This document shows positions 20,364 through 29,593 of a stretch of DNA of 46,904 nucleotides, piece after piece. How positions within the stretch are numbered: the first letter of the stretch is position 1; each line of letters starts with the position of its first letter. The stretch comes from an uncultured SAR116 cluster alpha proteobacterium (GTDB lineage: Bacteria; Pseudomonadota; Alphaproteobacteria; Puniceispirillales; Puniceispirillaceae), in assembly GCA_902520885.1 (NCBI GenBank), contig CABYPW010000016.1, positions 1 to 46,904 of the forward strand, in the 5' to 3' direction. The notes below the pieces were generated by a model that saw only the letters and a list, made by a program, of their open reading frames with translations, did no database searches and was not told the origin of the DNA. The position numbers were made by a program, and so were the translations under genes.

Positions 20364-21392
20364 TTAAAAATATTTTTGTGCAACAGCAAGCTCTGCAATT
20401 TGGACAGAGTTTAGCGCTGCCCCTTTACGTAAATTATCTGAAACACACCAGAAAACTAATCCATTTTCAACTGTGATATCCTTACGTATCCTGCTAACAA
20501 AAACTAAATCGTCTCCAGCGCACTCTACAGGTGTCGCGTATCCCTCATCTGAACGCATGTCAATAACAGCTAGTCCCTCAGCATTACGCAATAATTCCCT
20601 AATCTGTTTTTCTTCAAATGATTTTTCAGTTTCAATAAAAACCGCTTCAGAATGACCTATAAATACTGGTATACGAACACAATGTGCTACAAGCTTGATA
20701 TTTGGATCCAAAATTTTTGCTGTTTCAACCTGCATTTTCCATTCTTCTTTTGTAAATCCATCATCCATAAATACATCAATGTGTGGAATAGCATTGAATG
20801 CAATCTGCTTAGTAAACACCTCTGGTGTCACTGTATCATTTACAAAAATTCCTTTGGTTTGATTAAAAAGTTCTTCCATGCCTAGACTGCCTGCACCAGA
20901 AGTTGCTTGATAAGTAGAAACAACTACTCTCTTTATAGTAAAAACATCGTGGATTGGTTTTAATGCAACCACGAGTTGAGCTGTTGAGCAATTTGGATTA
21001 GCAATAATATTTTTGCCTTTGTTTTCAGGCTTAGCTTGTTTCAACGTATCAGGGTTTACTTCTGGAACAATCAAAGGGACATTTGGATCCATTCGGAATG
21101 CTGAGCTATTATCGATTACCAAACATCCTTCTTGTCCAGCTCTAGGCGCATAGGCTTTTGATAGCTCTCCACCTGCCGAGAATAGAGCTATGTCTGCATT
21201 AGAGAAATCAAATTTATCTAGAGAAGTTACTTTAATTACCCCATCCTCCCCATAAGATATTTCCTTTCCAGTTGACTTTTCACTAGCTAAAGCAAACACT
21301 TCATCAGCTGGAAATTTTCGCTCGCTTAATGTCTGGAGCATTTCTCTACCAACAGCACCAGTTGCACCAACTACAGCTACTTTATATCCCAT
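20364..21392 (-). CDS. asd: Aspartate-semialdehyde dehydrogenase
   Basis: NADPH-dependent enzyme making aspartate 4-semialdehyde, the branch precursor of lysine/diaminopimelate, threonine and methionine. The N-terminal GATGAVGREML is the cofactor loop. The catalytic cysteine is in NPNCSTAQLV. The substrate-binding and catalytic histidine segment is HCVRIPVFIGHSEAV. At 342 residues it is typical. A strong ribosome site (AAGGAG) lies seven bases before the ATG. It is last in leuC-leuD-leuB-asd and supplies the same diaminopimelate pathway as dapF and the dapC-type gene elsewhere in the window. Confidence 0.97.
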   Translation of the reverse strand: MGYKVAVVGATGAVGREMLQTLSERKFPADEVFALASEKSTGKEISYGEDGVIKVTSLDKFDFSNADIALFSAGGELSKAYAPRAGQEGCLVIDNSSAFRMDPNVPLIVPEVNPDTLKQAKPENKGKNIIANPNCSTAQLVVALKPIHDVFTIKRVVVSTYQATSGAGSLGMEELFNQTKGIFVNDTVTPEVFTKQIAFNAIPHIDVFMDDGFTKEEWKMQVETAKILDPNIKLVAHCVRIPVFIGHSEAVFIETEKSFEEKQIRELLRNAEGLAVIDMRSDEGYATPVECAGDDLVFVSRIRKDITVENGLVFWCVSDNLRKGAALNSVQIAELAVAQKYF

Positions 21393-21436
21393 AAGATACT
21401 CCTTAAAAATTGCCTAGTTGAGCACAATTCGTTCCG

Positions 21437-22552
21437 TTATCTTGCAAGCTTATCCATTGAGTCTAAAACAGCCTGTGTCATCTGATCTGTGCCGACAGCT
21501 ATGGCTCCTTTTGACATAATATCTGCTGTCCGCATACCTGTTGACAAAGCATCACTAACTGCATTTTCTACAAGCTCTGCCTCATCTGGCTGGTCAAAAC
21601 TATACCTAAGCATCATTGCAAAGCTCAAAAGCTGGGCAAGAGGATTTGCTAAATTTTTACCGGCTATGTCCGGAGCAGAACCGTGAACTGGCTCGTACAT
21701 TGCTCTTGGAATTTTAGTTTCAGGGTCTGGTTCTCCAAGAGACGCTGAAGGTAACATGCCTAAAGAACCTGTTAGCATTGCAGCGCAATCTGATAGTAAA
21801 TCGCCAAATAAATTGTCTGTTACTATGACATCAAACTGTTTCGGATTTCGAACTAGCTGCATAGCACAATTATCAGCATACATGTGAGATAGCTCAACCC
21901 CATCGCCTTCTTCTTTGTGCAAAGCTGTAATAACATCACGCCAAAGAACACCTGAAAGCATTACATTAGCTTTCTCTACAGAAGTTAACCTTCCATCACG
22001 TTTTCTGGCTAAATCAAAGCCAACCCGCCCAATTCTCTCTATCTCACTAGTTGTGTATGCATTGGTGTCATAGCCTTTTTTCTGACCGTCAGCCATTTCA
22101 TCAATGCCTCTAGGCTCCGCAAAATATACCCCGCCACACAATTCGCGCAAAATCAATATATCAAGACCAGATATCACCTCCGGCTTGAGTGTTGAAGCAC
22201 TTATGAGCGGATCAAACACTAACGCGGGGCGCAGGTTAGCAAATAAATCTAACTCCTTTCGAAGTGTGAGTAGCCCACGTTCTGGTTTTAACTCAAAAGG
22301 TAAATTGTCATATTTTGGATTACCTACCGCACCAAACAATATAGCATCACTTGCAATTGAGTCTGAGAGTGTTTCGTCTGTAAGTGGAACACCGTGCGCT
22401 TCATATGCAGCCCCTCCAACCAGTCCTTCCGACACATCAAACCCTAAAGAACGGTGCTTTGCTAACCATTCCATTATCTGCATATTTGCATGCATTACTT
22501 CTTGGCCTATCCCATCTCCTGCGAGAACCATTACTTTTCTATTTGATGCCAT
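21437..22552 (-). CDS. leuB: 3-isopropylmalate dehydrogenase
   Basis: Third step of leucine synthesis: oxidative decarboxylation of 3-isopropylmalate with NAD+. Visible are GDGIGQEVM, the LeuB-type arginine loop ([17 protein letters not shown]), [14 protein letters not shown], the Mg2+ aspartates in [16 protein letters not shown], and [13 protein letters not shown] for cofactor binding. The leucine-type loop and the leuCD neighbours rule out isocitrate or tartrate dehydrogenase. At 371 residues it is normal. AAGGA lies upstream of the ATG. A 75-base gap separates it from leuD. Confidence 0.97.
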   Translation of the reverse strand: MASNRKVMVLAGDGIGQEVMHANMQIMEWLAKHRSLGFDVSEGLVGGAAYEAHGVPLTDETLSDSIASDAILFGAVGNPKYDNLPFELKPERGLLTLRKELDLFANLRPALVFDPLISASTLKPEVISGLDILILRELCGGVYFAEPRGIDEMADGQKKGYDTNAYTTSEIERIGRVGFDLARKRDGRLTSVEKANVMLSGVLWRDVITALHKEEGDGVELSHMYADNCAMQLVRNPKQFDVIVTDNLFGDLLSDCAAMLTGSLGMLPSASLGEPDPETKIPRAMYEPVHGSAPDIAGKNLANPLAQLLSFAMMLRYSFDQPDEAELVENAVSDALSTGMRTADIMSKGAIAVGTDQMTQAVLDSMDKLAR

Positions 22553-22627
22553 ACAAAATTCCTTATTCTACAAGTAAACATTATTCGATATAATGCAAAA
22601 TGGTCTTCTGCCATAACTAAATAGATG

Positions 22628-23233
22628 TCATAACCAAGGAAGGCTAGAACTTCGTTTTTGCTCATAAGAGCGAATCATTTCTGATTTTTCTAAAGTTAAT
22701 CCGATATCATCAAGACCATTTAACAAACATTCCTTCCGGAATGGATCTATCTCAAATGAGATTGTTGCACCGTTAGGACGTAATATTTTTTGTAAATTCA
22801 AATCAATTTTCAATTCTGGATTTTCAATGTCTGCTGCATCCGCGAGCAATGCATCTCTTTGTTCAGGAGTTACTTTTATAGGTAGGATACCATTTTTAAA
22901 GCAATTATTATAGAAGATATCAGCAAAACTTGTAGATATCACACATCGAATGCCATAATCGAGCAAAGCCCACGGCGCATGCTCGCGACTTGAACCACAT
23001 CCAAAATTATCTCCAGCTACTATAATTTGAGCACTTCTATAAGCCGGTTTGTTCAAAATAAACTCCGCGTTTTCATCTCCATCATTTGTATATCGCATTT
23101 CGAAAAATAAACTTTTTCCAAGACCGGAACGCTTAATTGTTTTTAAGAACTGCTTTGGAATTATCATATCTGTGTCAATATTGATAATATCCATAGGCGC
23201 TGCCACACCCTCTAATTTATCAAATTTCTGCAT
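22628..23233 (-). CDS. leuD: 3-isopropylmalate dehydratase small subunit
   Basis: Swivel-domain subunit of isopropylmalate isomerase. It begins [22 protein letters not shown]-like text leading into MIIPKQFLK, and contains the family signature [17 protein letters not shown]. At 201 residues it matches bacterial LeuD. AAGGGG lies upstream of the ATG. It is 12 bases after leuC, with which it forms the heterodimer converting 2- to 3-isopropylmalate. Confidence 0.97.
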   Translation of the reverse strand: MQKFDKLEGVAAPMDIINIDTDMIIPKQFLKTIKRSGLGKSLFFEMRYTNDGDENAEFILNKPAYRSAQIIVAGDNFGCGSSREHAPWALLDYGIRCVISTSFADIFYNNCFKNGILPIKVTPEQRDALLADAADIENPELKIDLNLQKILRPNGATISFEIDPFRKECLLNGLDDIGLTLEKSEMIRSYEQKRSSSLPWL

Positions 23234-23245
23234 TGTAATAGCCCC

Positions 23246-24649
23246 TTATAATTCTCTAATGTCTGAAAGGTGCCCAGTTAAGGCAGCAGCAGCGGCCATT
23301 TCTGGGCTGACGAGGTGCGTGCGTCCACCTCTTCCCTGACGCCCCTCAAAATTTCGATTAGATGTAGAAGCAGCACGCTCACCCTCAGATAATTTGTCAG
23401 CATTCATAGCTAAGCACATAGAACATCCAGGCTCTCGCCAATCAAAGCCAGCTTCTTTAAATATTTTATCAAGCCCTTCTTCTTCTGCCATTTGTTTTAC
23501 TAAGCCAGAACCGGGTACAACTAACGCTCTTAAACCAGTTTTAACTTTTCTACCTTCAATGATACCCGCCGCAGCTCTTAAATCTTCGATCCTGCTATTA
23601 GTACAAGAACCAATAAATACAGTATCAATCTGAATATCTGTAAGTTTTTGTCCCGCTTTTAATCCCATGTAATCGAGACTTCTTTCAATTTTTGCCTTTA
23701 ATACAGGATCTGAAATTTTTTCTGGATTAGGCACATAATCTGTAATGGGCAATGCATCTTCTGGACTTGTTCCCCAAGTCACGGTTGGCACAATTTCAGA
23801 TGCTTGCAAGGTTATTTCAGTATCATAAACAGCACCATCATCCGAAGGAAGACTTTGCCACCAGTCTAATGCCTTATCCCATAATTCTTTAGAAGGCGCC
23901 ATGGGCTTTCCTTTTATATAAGCAAATGTTTTTTCATCTGGAGCAACCATACCGGCTCGTGCCCCAGCTTCAATGGCCATATTGCAAACGGTCATTCGCC
24001 CCTCCATTGATAAGTCCTTTATGGCTTCACCAGCAAATTCAATTACATGGCCAGTACCACCAGCAGTTCCAATTTTACCGATAATTGCAAGAATAATGTC
24101 TTTAGCTGTAACAAAGGAAGCAACACTGCCAGAGACAGTGATGCGCATGTTCTTTGCAGGACGCTGTATTAGTGTTTGTGTTGCCAAAACATGTTCTACC
24201 TCGGATGTCCCTATACCAAAAGCTAAAGCACCAAAAGCTCCATGAGTTGCCGTATGGGAGTCACCACAAACAATAGTCATACCAGGCTGGGTGAAACCTT
24301 GTTCTGGACCGATCACGTGAACAATACCCTGCCTAATATCCTCCATTGAGAAAAAAGGAATGCCAAAATCTTTGGCATTCTGTGCCAATGTTTCAACTTG
24401 TAATCTACTTTCAGCATCTGCTATTCCTTTTGAACGATCAGAAGTTGGGACGTTATGGTCTGCGACAGCAAGTGTTCTGGCTGACTCTCTTACGGTACGA
24501 GAAGAATTACGCAAGCCCTCAAATGCTTGTGGGCTAGTAACTTCGTGCACCAAATGTCTATCAATGTAAATGAGGGAGGTTCCATCTTCAGCCTGATGAA
24601 TTAAATGGGCATCCCATATTTTATCAAATAACGTACGCGGCTTTACCAT
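23246..24649 (-). CDS. leuC: 3-isopropylmalate dehydratase large subunit
   Basis: Aconitase-superfamily catalytic subunit with a 4Fe-4S cluster. Visible are [12 protein letters not shown] at the N-terminus, [19 protein letters not shown], and the cluster cysteines in FIGSCTNSR and [11 protein letters not shown]. At 467 residues it is full length. ATG 24649 was preferred over the adjoining GTG because GGAG stands six bases before it. It lies downstream of rplS, with a 99-base gap. I saw no leader peptide rich in leucine codons there. Confidence 0.97.
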   Translation of the reverse strand: MVKPRTLFDKIWDAHLIHQAEDGTSLIYIDRHLVHEVTSPQAFEGLRNSSRTVRESARTLAVADHNVPTSDRSKGIADAESRLQVETLAQNAKDFGIPFFSMEDIRQGIVHVIGPEQGFTQPGMTIVCGDSHTATHGAFGALAFGIGTSEVEHVLATQTLIQRPAKNMRITVSGSVASFVTAKDIILAIIGKIGTAGGTGHVIEFAGEAIKDLSMEGRMTVCNMAIEAGARAGMVAPDEKTFAYIKGKPMAPSKELWDKALDWWQSLPSDDGAVYDTEITLQASEIVPTVTWGTSPEDALPITDYVPNPEKISDPVLKAKIERSLDYMGLKAGQKLTDIQIDTVFIGSCTNSRIEDLRAAAGIIEGRKVKTGLRALVVPGSGLVKQMAEEEGLDKIFKEAGFDWREPGCSMCLAMNADKLSEGERAASTSNRNFEGRQGRGGRTHLVSPEMAAAAALTGHLSDIREL

Positions 24650-24748
24650 CACTGTCTCCTTTGGTCCAATATCTATAGCCCTGAATTTGCCCCGTAAACT
24701 TTTTCAGAACATTTATCAAAGAGCGCAATATTTGAATAACGATTTTAG

Positions 24749-25126
24749 TTAAGCAGATTTTGTTCTGTTAGTCACTTTTTCAGCAATTCGTGCAGCTTTT
24801 CCTGTGCGCCCACGAAGATAGTAGAGTTTTGCTCTACGGACACGTCCACGACGAAGCACGTGTATTGCTTGAATTTTTGGAGAGTATAGAGGAAACACAC
24901 GCTCTACTCCCTCGCCATATGACATCTTGCGAACAGTAAAAGATGACCCTATCCCGTCATTCTTGCGACCGATGCACACACCCTCAAAAGCCTGAACCCT
25001 CTCTCGTGTACCTTCAACAACCTTTACATCTATTTTCAAAGTGTCGCCTGGACCAAATTCTGGGACTTCTCTTTGTGCGAGAATTGTTTCAATTTGCTTT
25101 TTTTCTATCTTATCGATGAGGTTCAT
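24749..25126 (-). CDS. rplS: 50S ribosomal protein L19
   Basis: Ribosomal protein at the 30S-50S interface. The protein [15 protein letters not shown] leads into [13 protein letters not shown], the signature [19 protein letters not shown], and [20 protein letters not shown]. The basic end [11 protein letters not shown] completes it. ATG 25126 is chosen because GGAG is six bases upstream. The earlier ATG at 25132 abuts GGAG with no spacer. At 125 residues it is normal. It follows trmD in the ffh-rpsP-rimM-trmD-rplS string. Confidence 0.97.
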   Translation of the reverse strand: MNLIDKIEKKQIETILAQREVPEFGPGDTLKIDVKVVEGTRERVQAFEGVCIGRKNDGIGSSFTVRKMSYGEGVERVFPLYSPKIQAIHVLRRGRVRRAKLYYLRGRTGKAARIAEKVTNRTKSA

Positions 25127-25199
25127 AAACATCTCCTTTTCGCGACAAAACCTTAATGCCGTCTAGTCTATAATCTGTCAACTTTTTTCAACGTTAAAA

Positions 25200-25919
25200 T
25201 TATTTATTATCCAAATAATCTTGCCACAGATCCGGACGCCTTTCCTTAGTTATATCTTCTGACTGACTTTTTCGCCAGCTTGCTATTTTTTCATGATGTC
25301 CAGAGGATAATATTTCTGGAGCTGCTATCCCTTGCCATATTCTTGGCTGTGTATAATTTGGATGCTCAAGCAAACCAGTCTCAAAACTCTCCTCCTCATG
25401 AGATAAGTGGTTACCCATCACCCCGGGCAAGAGACGAATACAACTATCTAAAATCACTTGTGTTGCTAACTCGCCGCCCGATAAAATATAGTCTCCTAAA
25501 GATATTTCAATTAAATCATGCTTGTCTATCACACGCTGGTCTATACCTTCAAAACGGCCACATATAAACAATGCTCCTTTTCCTCTACTAAGAGAGCGAA
25601 TTTCCGATTGCACTAATTTTGCTCCCCTTGGACTTGGGTAAAAACGTGGACCTGGCGCATTTTCTGTTGCCTGTAAAGCAGCATCAATTACGTCTGCCCT
25701 CATAATCATTCCGTGACCTCCTCCTAATGGGGCATCATCCACTGAACCATGTTTGTCAGCTGAAAAATCTCTAATATTTATTACATCCAACTGCCATAAT
25801 TTATTTTTTAATGCTCGACCTGCCAGTGCATATTTGAGAGTGCCTGGAAACATTTCTGGATATAGGGTTAGGACAGTCGCTTGCCAGGCAATAGTCTCTG
25901 TGTTCTTAAAAGATTTTAT
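25200..25919 (-). CDS. trmD: tRNA (guanine37-N1)-methyltransferase, apparent ATA start
   Basis: SPOUT methyltransferase that makes m1G37 in tRNAs and prevents +1 frameshifting. Motifs are SPRGAKLVQ (split region), FICGRFEGIDQR, ISLGDYILSGGELA and ETGLLEHPNYTQPRIW, all conserved. The first ATG (25853) would delete the family's opening strand, which is encoded just upstream in the same frame as ATVLTLYPEMFPGTL. Between the rimM TAG (25931-25929, same frame) and that ATG there is no ATG, GTG or TTG. A GGAG box lies six bases before an ATA at 25919-25917, so I take ATA as the start, giving 239 residues, a normal size. Alternatives are an ATT at 25892 without a ribosome site, or a base error in the sequence. 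The function call is secure; the start is inferred. Confidence 0.9.
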   Translation of the reverse strand: MKSFKNTETIAWQATVLTLYPEMFPGTLKYALAGRALKNKLWQLDVINIRDFSADKHGSVDDAPLGGGHGMIMRADVIDAALQATENAPGPRFYPSPRGAKLVQSEIRSLSRGKGALFICGRFEGIDQRVIDKHDLIEISLGDYILSGGELATQVILDSCIRLLPGVMGNHLSHEEESFETGLLEHPNYTQPRIWQGIAAPEILSSGHHEKIASWRKSQSEDITKERRPDLWQDYLDNK

Positions 25920-25928
25920 TTTGAACTC

Positions 25929-26444
25929 CTAATTTATGAATCCGTCAGGGATGTTCATAACCAATTGTTTTTCAATTATATATACCTGCTTTAAAAATCC
26001 TGTAAATGGCAGAAAAATAGTTTCCGATCCTTCAGGTTTGACTTCTACTATATCACCTGCGCCAAAATTATGAAAACCAACAATAGAACCAATCGGCTTT
26101 TTATCTAAATCTACTATCATAAACCCAAGATAATCTATTTGATATATCTCGTTTTCAGCAGGTAACGGTAAAGCCCCTCTCTCAATTCTTAATTCCTGTT
26201 TTTGAATAGATTCCGCTGCTGTTCTATCTTCTATTTCCTGAGCTGCACAAATTAGTAATTCTCTATGCTTACTCACTAATCTAAGTGATAATTCTTCCCC
26301 CGATTCAAGCTTCACATTTCCATAAGCAAACAAGTTTTCCGGAGGGTTAGTAAAGCTCTTAACCTTGAACTGACCTTTTAGTCCGTGGGCAGAAACAATA
26401 ACCCCCAGCACAACACTATCAGGCAAAAAAAGATTATCTGTCAT
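25929..26444 (-). CDS. rimM: Ribosome maturation factor RimM
   Basis: Factor needed for late 30S assembly, which binds S19. The N-terminal beta-barrel domain opens VVLGVIVSAHGLKGQFKVKSF. The linker and C-terminal PRC-barrel follow (YQIDYLGFMIVD, FHNFGAGDIVEV, IFLPFTGFLKQV). At 171 residues it is typical. It sits 29 bases after rpsP. Its TAG stop lies in the same frame as trmD, only ten bases before the inferred trmD start codon. Confidence 0.95.
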   Translation of the reverse strand: MTDNLFLPDSVVLGVIVSAHGLKGQFKVKSFTNPPENLFAYGNVKLESGEELSLRLVSKHRELLICAAQEIEDRTAAESIQKQELRIERGALPLPAENEIYQIDYLGFMIVDLDKKPIGSIVGFHNFGAGDIVEVKPEGSETIFLPFTGFLKQVYIIEKQLVMNIPDGFIN

Positions 26445-26473
26445 TAATAATAATATAAATCATAGAAACAATA

Positions 26474-26920
26474 TTATTCTGTTGGCTTAGGTTCCTGTTC
26501 TGCTTCTTCTGCCGGTGCCTCCTCTGCAACTGCACTTGCTTCCTGTTCTGCTTCTTCTGCCGGTGCCTCCTCTGCAACTGCACTTGCTTCCTGTGCTGCC
26601 TCTGCTTCACGTTCCGCACGCTTTTTACCAATTGCAGATTTTTTTGGCTGATCCCTTATTTCTGGGGCCTTTAAAATATCCACCAATGAGAGTAATTTAT
26701 GAACTCTGTCTGTTGGTTGAGCTCCCCTATCCATCCAAAATTTTACACGCTCCCCATTTACTGAAAGGCGATTTTCATGCTCCTTTGGGACCATTGGGTT
26801 ATAATGCCCAACACGCTCAACATATCTTCCATCACGAGGCGCTGCTGCTTCCGCCACAACTATTCTATAAAATGGACGTTTTTTTGAACCACCTCTAGAT
26901 AGTCTGATTTTTAAAGCCAT
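26474..26920 (-). CDS. rpsP: 30S ribosomal protein S16 with acidic C-terminal repeat tail
   Basis: Primary 16S-binding protein of the small subunit. The core (residues 1-~85) reads MALKIRLSRGGSKKRPFYR, YVERVGHYNPM and GERVKFWMDRGAQPTDRV, all standard. Beyond a short lysine-rich link, the last ~45 residues form a low-complexity tail in which the unit ASAVAEEAPAEEAEQE occurs twice, ending in PKPTE. The tail makes the protein 148 residues, against about 80-120 for many bacteria. Alphaproteobacterial S16 proteins often have Ala/Glu-rich extensions, so it is probably real coding sequence. It has a strong ribosome site (AAAGGA). Confidence 0.95.
   Translation of the reverse strand: MALKIRLSRGGSKKRPFYRIVVAEAAAPRDGRYVERVGHYNPMVPKEHENRLSVNGERVKFWMDRGAQPTDRVHKLLSLVDILKAPEIRDQPKKSAIGKKRAEREAEAAQEASAVAEEAPAEEAEQEASAVAEEAPAEEAEQEPKPTE
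26492..26594 (-). repeat. 48-bp tandem repeat inside rpsP
   Basis: Two exact 48-bp copies (26492-26539 and 26540-26587) are followed by the first seven bases of a third. The period is 16 codons, so copy-number change keeps the frame and only alters the length of the S16 acidic tail. Exact identity points to recent duplication by slippage or recombination. Confidence 0.95.
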
Positions 26921-26959
26921 TTTGGTTTCCTTTCTTAGAAATTATATTCTTTAAATTAA

Positions 26960-28456
26960 TTATTTTTTTCGATTTGGATTTATACCAGGAGGCAATCCTC
27001 CAAGGTTCGTCATTCCGCCGAGATTTGATAATCCACCTGATTTTGAAGAACCGAATTGCTTTGACATTGCATCTAAATCCATTCCAGAACTGTTAAAGAC
27101 TCCTGGTGAACTATTAGTTCCACTACCTAACATCGCTTTCAAACCTGCAGCTCCAGCCTTAGTACCCATTTTTTTCATCATTCTAGCCATATCTTGATAC
27201 TGTTTTACCAACCGGTTTACCTCTTGTACGCTTGTACCAGACCCAAAAGCAATTCGCTTGCGCCTAGATGCATTTAATAATCCAACAGAAGCCCTCTCTT
27301 TTTTTGTCATCGACAAAATGATAGCTTCCTGTCTATTTATCATGGAGTCATCTACACCTGCGGCAGCCAGCTGCTTGTTAATTTTTCCTATTCCTGGCAA
27401 CATTCCTAGAAGACTTCCCACCCCACCCATTTTTTTCAATTGTCTAAGCTGTGAGAGAAAATCGTTTAGATCAAATTTTCCTTTTGCCATCCTTTGAGCC
27501 ATTCGCATGGCTTCTTCTTGTTCAATAGCTTCAGCTGCTTTTTCAACAAGTGCTACAACATCTCCCATATCAAGGATACGACTAGCCATTCTTGCTGGGT
27601 CAAATGCCTCCAGTGCGTCTAATTTTTCTCCTACACCAGCAAATTTGATTGGGCAGCCTGTTATCTGCCGCATAGATAATGCGGCACCACCCCTAGCATC
27701 ACCATCAAGTCTTGTTAAAATTATGCCTGAAATCCCAATTTTTGACTTAAAAGCAGTGGCTGTATTTACAGCATCCTGCCCTGTTAATGCATCAGCCACG
27801 AGCAGTGTCTCCACCGGGTTGGAAACTGATTTTATTGCTACAAGTTCTTCCATTAAACCGTCATCTATAGACTGTCGACCTGCCGTATCTAAAATCAAAA
27901 CATCATACCCTTGAAGCTCTGCAGACTTAATTGCACGTTTAGCGAGTTGCAGAGGTGTTTGCTTATCATCTTCTGGAAGAATCCCAACTTCTGCTTGTTC
28001 TGAAAGTATCCTTAATTGCTCCCTGGCAGCAGGTCGTGTCATGTCAAGAGATGCTAGCATGACTCTTTTCTTACGTTTTGTTTTCAAAAATTGGGCTAGC
28101 TTGCCCGCAGTTGTCGTTTTTCCAGAACCTTGAAGACCAGTCATCAGAATAACCGCAGGTGGCGTAACATCCACCTTTAATTCTTCTGCATCACCCCCTA
28201 GAATTTCCTGAAGACCGTCGTTTACAATTTTTATAACTTGCTGATCAGGACGAACTGATTTTAATACAGCTGCTCCGATAGCCCTTTCTCGAATTAATTC
28301 CATAAATTGTTTCACGACGGGAACGGCGACATCTGCGTCAAGCAATGCAAGCCTTACATCACGAAGAGCGTTGTTTACATCTGTCTCGCTTAATGCACCT
28401 GTTCTCCCTAGACCAGAAAACACCGACTGTAATTTGTCTTTTAATGAATCAAACAT
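26960..28456 (-). CDS. ffh: Signal recognition particle protein Ffh
   Basis: GTPase subunit of the SRP, which binds signal sequences and 4.5S RNA. The N domain is followed by the G domain with TGLQGSGKTTTAGKLA, the DTAGRQ switch and LTRLDGDARGGAALS. The M domain (~330-440) carries the RNA-binding motif near GSGTSVQEVNRL. A Gly/Ser/Met/Asn-rich tail ends in NPNRKK. At 498 residues it is full length. AGGA precedes the ATG by seven bases. It begins the ribosome-related string upstream of rpsP. A consensus TTGACA lies in the upstream spacer, but I could not pair it with a good -10. Confidence 0.97.
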   Translation of the reverse strand: MFDSLKDKLQSVFSGLGRTGALSETDVNNALRDVRLALLDADVAVPVVKQFMELIRERAIGAAVLKSVRPDQQVIKIVNDGLQEILGGDAEELKVDVTPPAVILMTGLQGSGKTTTAGKLAQFLKTKRKKRVMLASLDMTRPAAREQLRILSEQAEVGILPEDDKQTPLQLAKRAIKSAELQGYDVLILDTAGRQSIDDGLMEELVAIKSVSNPVETLLVADALTGQDAVNTATAFKSKIGISGIILTRLDGDARGGAALSMRQITGCPIKFAGVGEKLDALEAFDPARMASRILDMGDVVALVEKAAEAIEQEEAMRMAQRMAKGKFDLNDFLSQLRQLKKMGGVGSLLGMLPGIGKINKQLAAAGVDDSMINRQEAIILSMTKKERASVGLLNASRRKRIAFGSGTSVQEVNRLVKQYQDMARMMKKMGTKAGAAGLKAMLGSGTNSSPGVFNSSGMDLDAMSKQFGSSKSGGLSNLGGMTNLGGLPPGINPNRKK

Positions 28457-28669
28457 TTTTTTTCCTAATAGTCACAAAAATAACACCAAATTAAGCCCTT
28501 TAAAATTGTTTGTTCATTTTATGTACGTTTTCACAAACAAAAATCGCACCTGTGCTATATTTATTAAGGACAGATGGAACCTGCTAAGGTCTGGCATTTA
28601 ATAATGGCCGAAAATTTTGATTTGTATTGCCTGTTTTATTAGTTTATGTCAAGGCAAGATAAAAAACCA
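28457..28669. other. ffh-ftsY spacer
   Basis: AT-rich 213-base spacer. On the minus strand it contains one exact TTGACA, with only a weak -10 candidate (AATACA, 18-base spacing), which might drive ffh. No gene, hairpin-plus-T-run terminator or RNA gene was recognised. Confidence 0.4.
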
Positions 28670-29593
28670 CTAATCTTCTAAAGTTAGTCCAAGTAACGCC
28701 CGTGAATAAGCCATGGCGTTAAAATCCTGCAAATCTTCGGCCGTTTCACCAACACCAATAAGGTGTATTGGTAACCCAAACTCTTCTGCTAGTGCAACAA
28801 GCACACCACCTCGAGCAGAACCATCCAACTTGGTCATTATCAAGCCTGTTATTGCTGCCACATCTAAAAATGCCTTGAGCTGAGAAAGTGCATTCTGTCC
28901 AACTGTTCCATCTAAAACAATTAGACTATCATGTGGAGCTTCTGGCTCTAATTTTTTTATTACTCTCACAATTTTTGCAAGCTCTTCCATTAACTCTATG
29001 CGGTTTTGCAATCTACCTGCTGTATCGATCAATATTAAATCTGTTTTTTGAATTCTTGCTTTTTCAATAGATTGATAAACGAGAGCGGCTGGGTCTGCTC
29101 CTCTTTCTGCTGATATTAGTTCGACTGACGTTTTTTCTGCCCAACCCTTCAATTGCTCTATTGCAGCTGCCCGAAATGTATCGGCTGCAACCAATATAAC
29201 TTTTTTACCTTGCTGAGAAAAACGCTTTGCTAATTTTCCAGCTGTTGTCGTTTTTCCAGAACCATTTACGCCGACAAGCATCATTATGTGCGGATGATAA
29301 TCATCCGAAACTATCAATTCTTTTTCTAGAGGTTCTAAAATATTTGTGATTGATTTTGATAAAGCTTCTAATAATTCTTCTTGATTGCTTGTTTTTCCTG
29401 AATAGTTTTTCTCGAACTCTTTAACAATTTTTTGAGAAGCAGATACACCTAGGTCTGATGAGATAAGGGCTTCTTCCAAAGATTCAATCGTATCAGTATC
29501 TATTTTTTTTCCTATAAAAATCCCAGAAATCTTGCTTTTAGCTGAAGAGGAAGTCTTTTTTAACCCCTCAGTAAGTTTTTTTAACCAACTCAT
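28670..29593 (-). CDS. ftsY: SRP receptor FtsY
   Basis: Membrane-associated GTPase that receives the SRP-ribosome complex. It has an N domain, VGVNGSGKTTTAGKLAKR (P-loop), the insertion-box text VAADTFRAAAIEQL, DTAGRLQNRIELMEEL, and TKLDGSARGGV. At 307 residues it lacks the long acidic A domain of E. coli FtsY, as many alphaproteobacterial forms do; membrane contact probably uses the N-terminal amphipathic helix. Its ATG shares one base with the mtaB stop (TAATG at 29595-29591), so translation is coupled. Confidence 0.97.
   Translation of the reverse strand: MSWLKKLTEGLKKTSSSAKSKISGIFIGKKIDTDTIESLEEALISSDLGVSASQKIVKEFEKNYSGKTSNQEELLEALSKSITNILEPLEKELIVSDDYHPHIMMLVGVNGSGKTTTAGKLAKRFSQQGKKVILVAADTFRAAAIEQLKGWAEKTSVELISAERGADPAALVYQSIEKARIQKTDLILIDTAGRLQNRIELMEELAKIVRVIKKLEPEAPHDSLIVLDGTVGQNALSQLKAFLDVAAITGLIMTKLDGSARGGVLVALAEEFGLPIHLIGVGETAEDLQDFNAMAYSRALLGLTLED

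Noticed and set aside
25929-25931. Recoding of TAG as a sense codon to fuse RimM and TrmD
   Set aside because: TAG is used as an ordinary stop elsewhere in the window (for example sucC and dapF), and a ribosome site lies just after it. Readthrough is kept only as an alternative.
26515-26898. Plus-strand open frame of 127 codons opposite rpsP
   Set aside because: It is a proline/leucine-rich antisense shadow of the S16 gene and its repeat. There is no ribosome site and the real gene is on the other strand.
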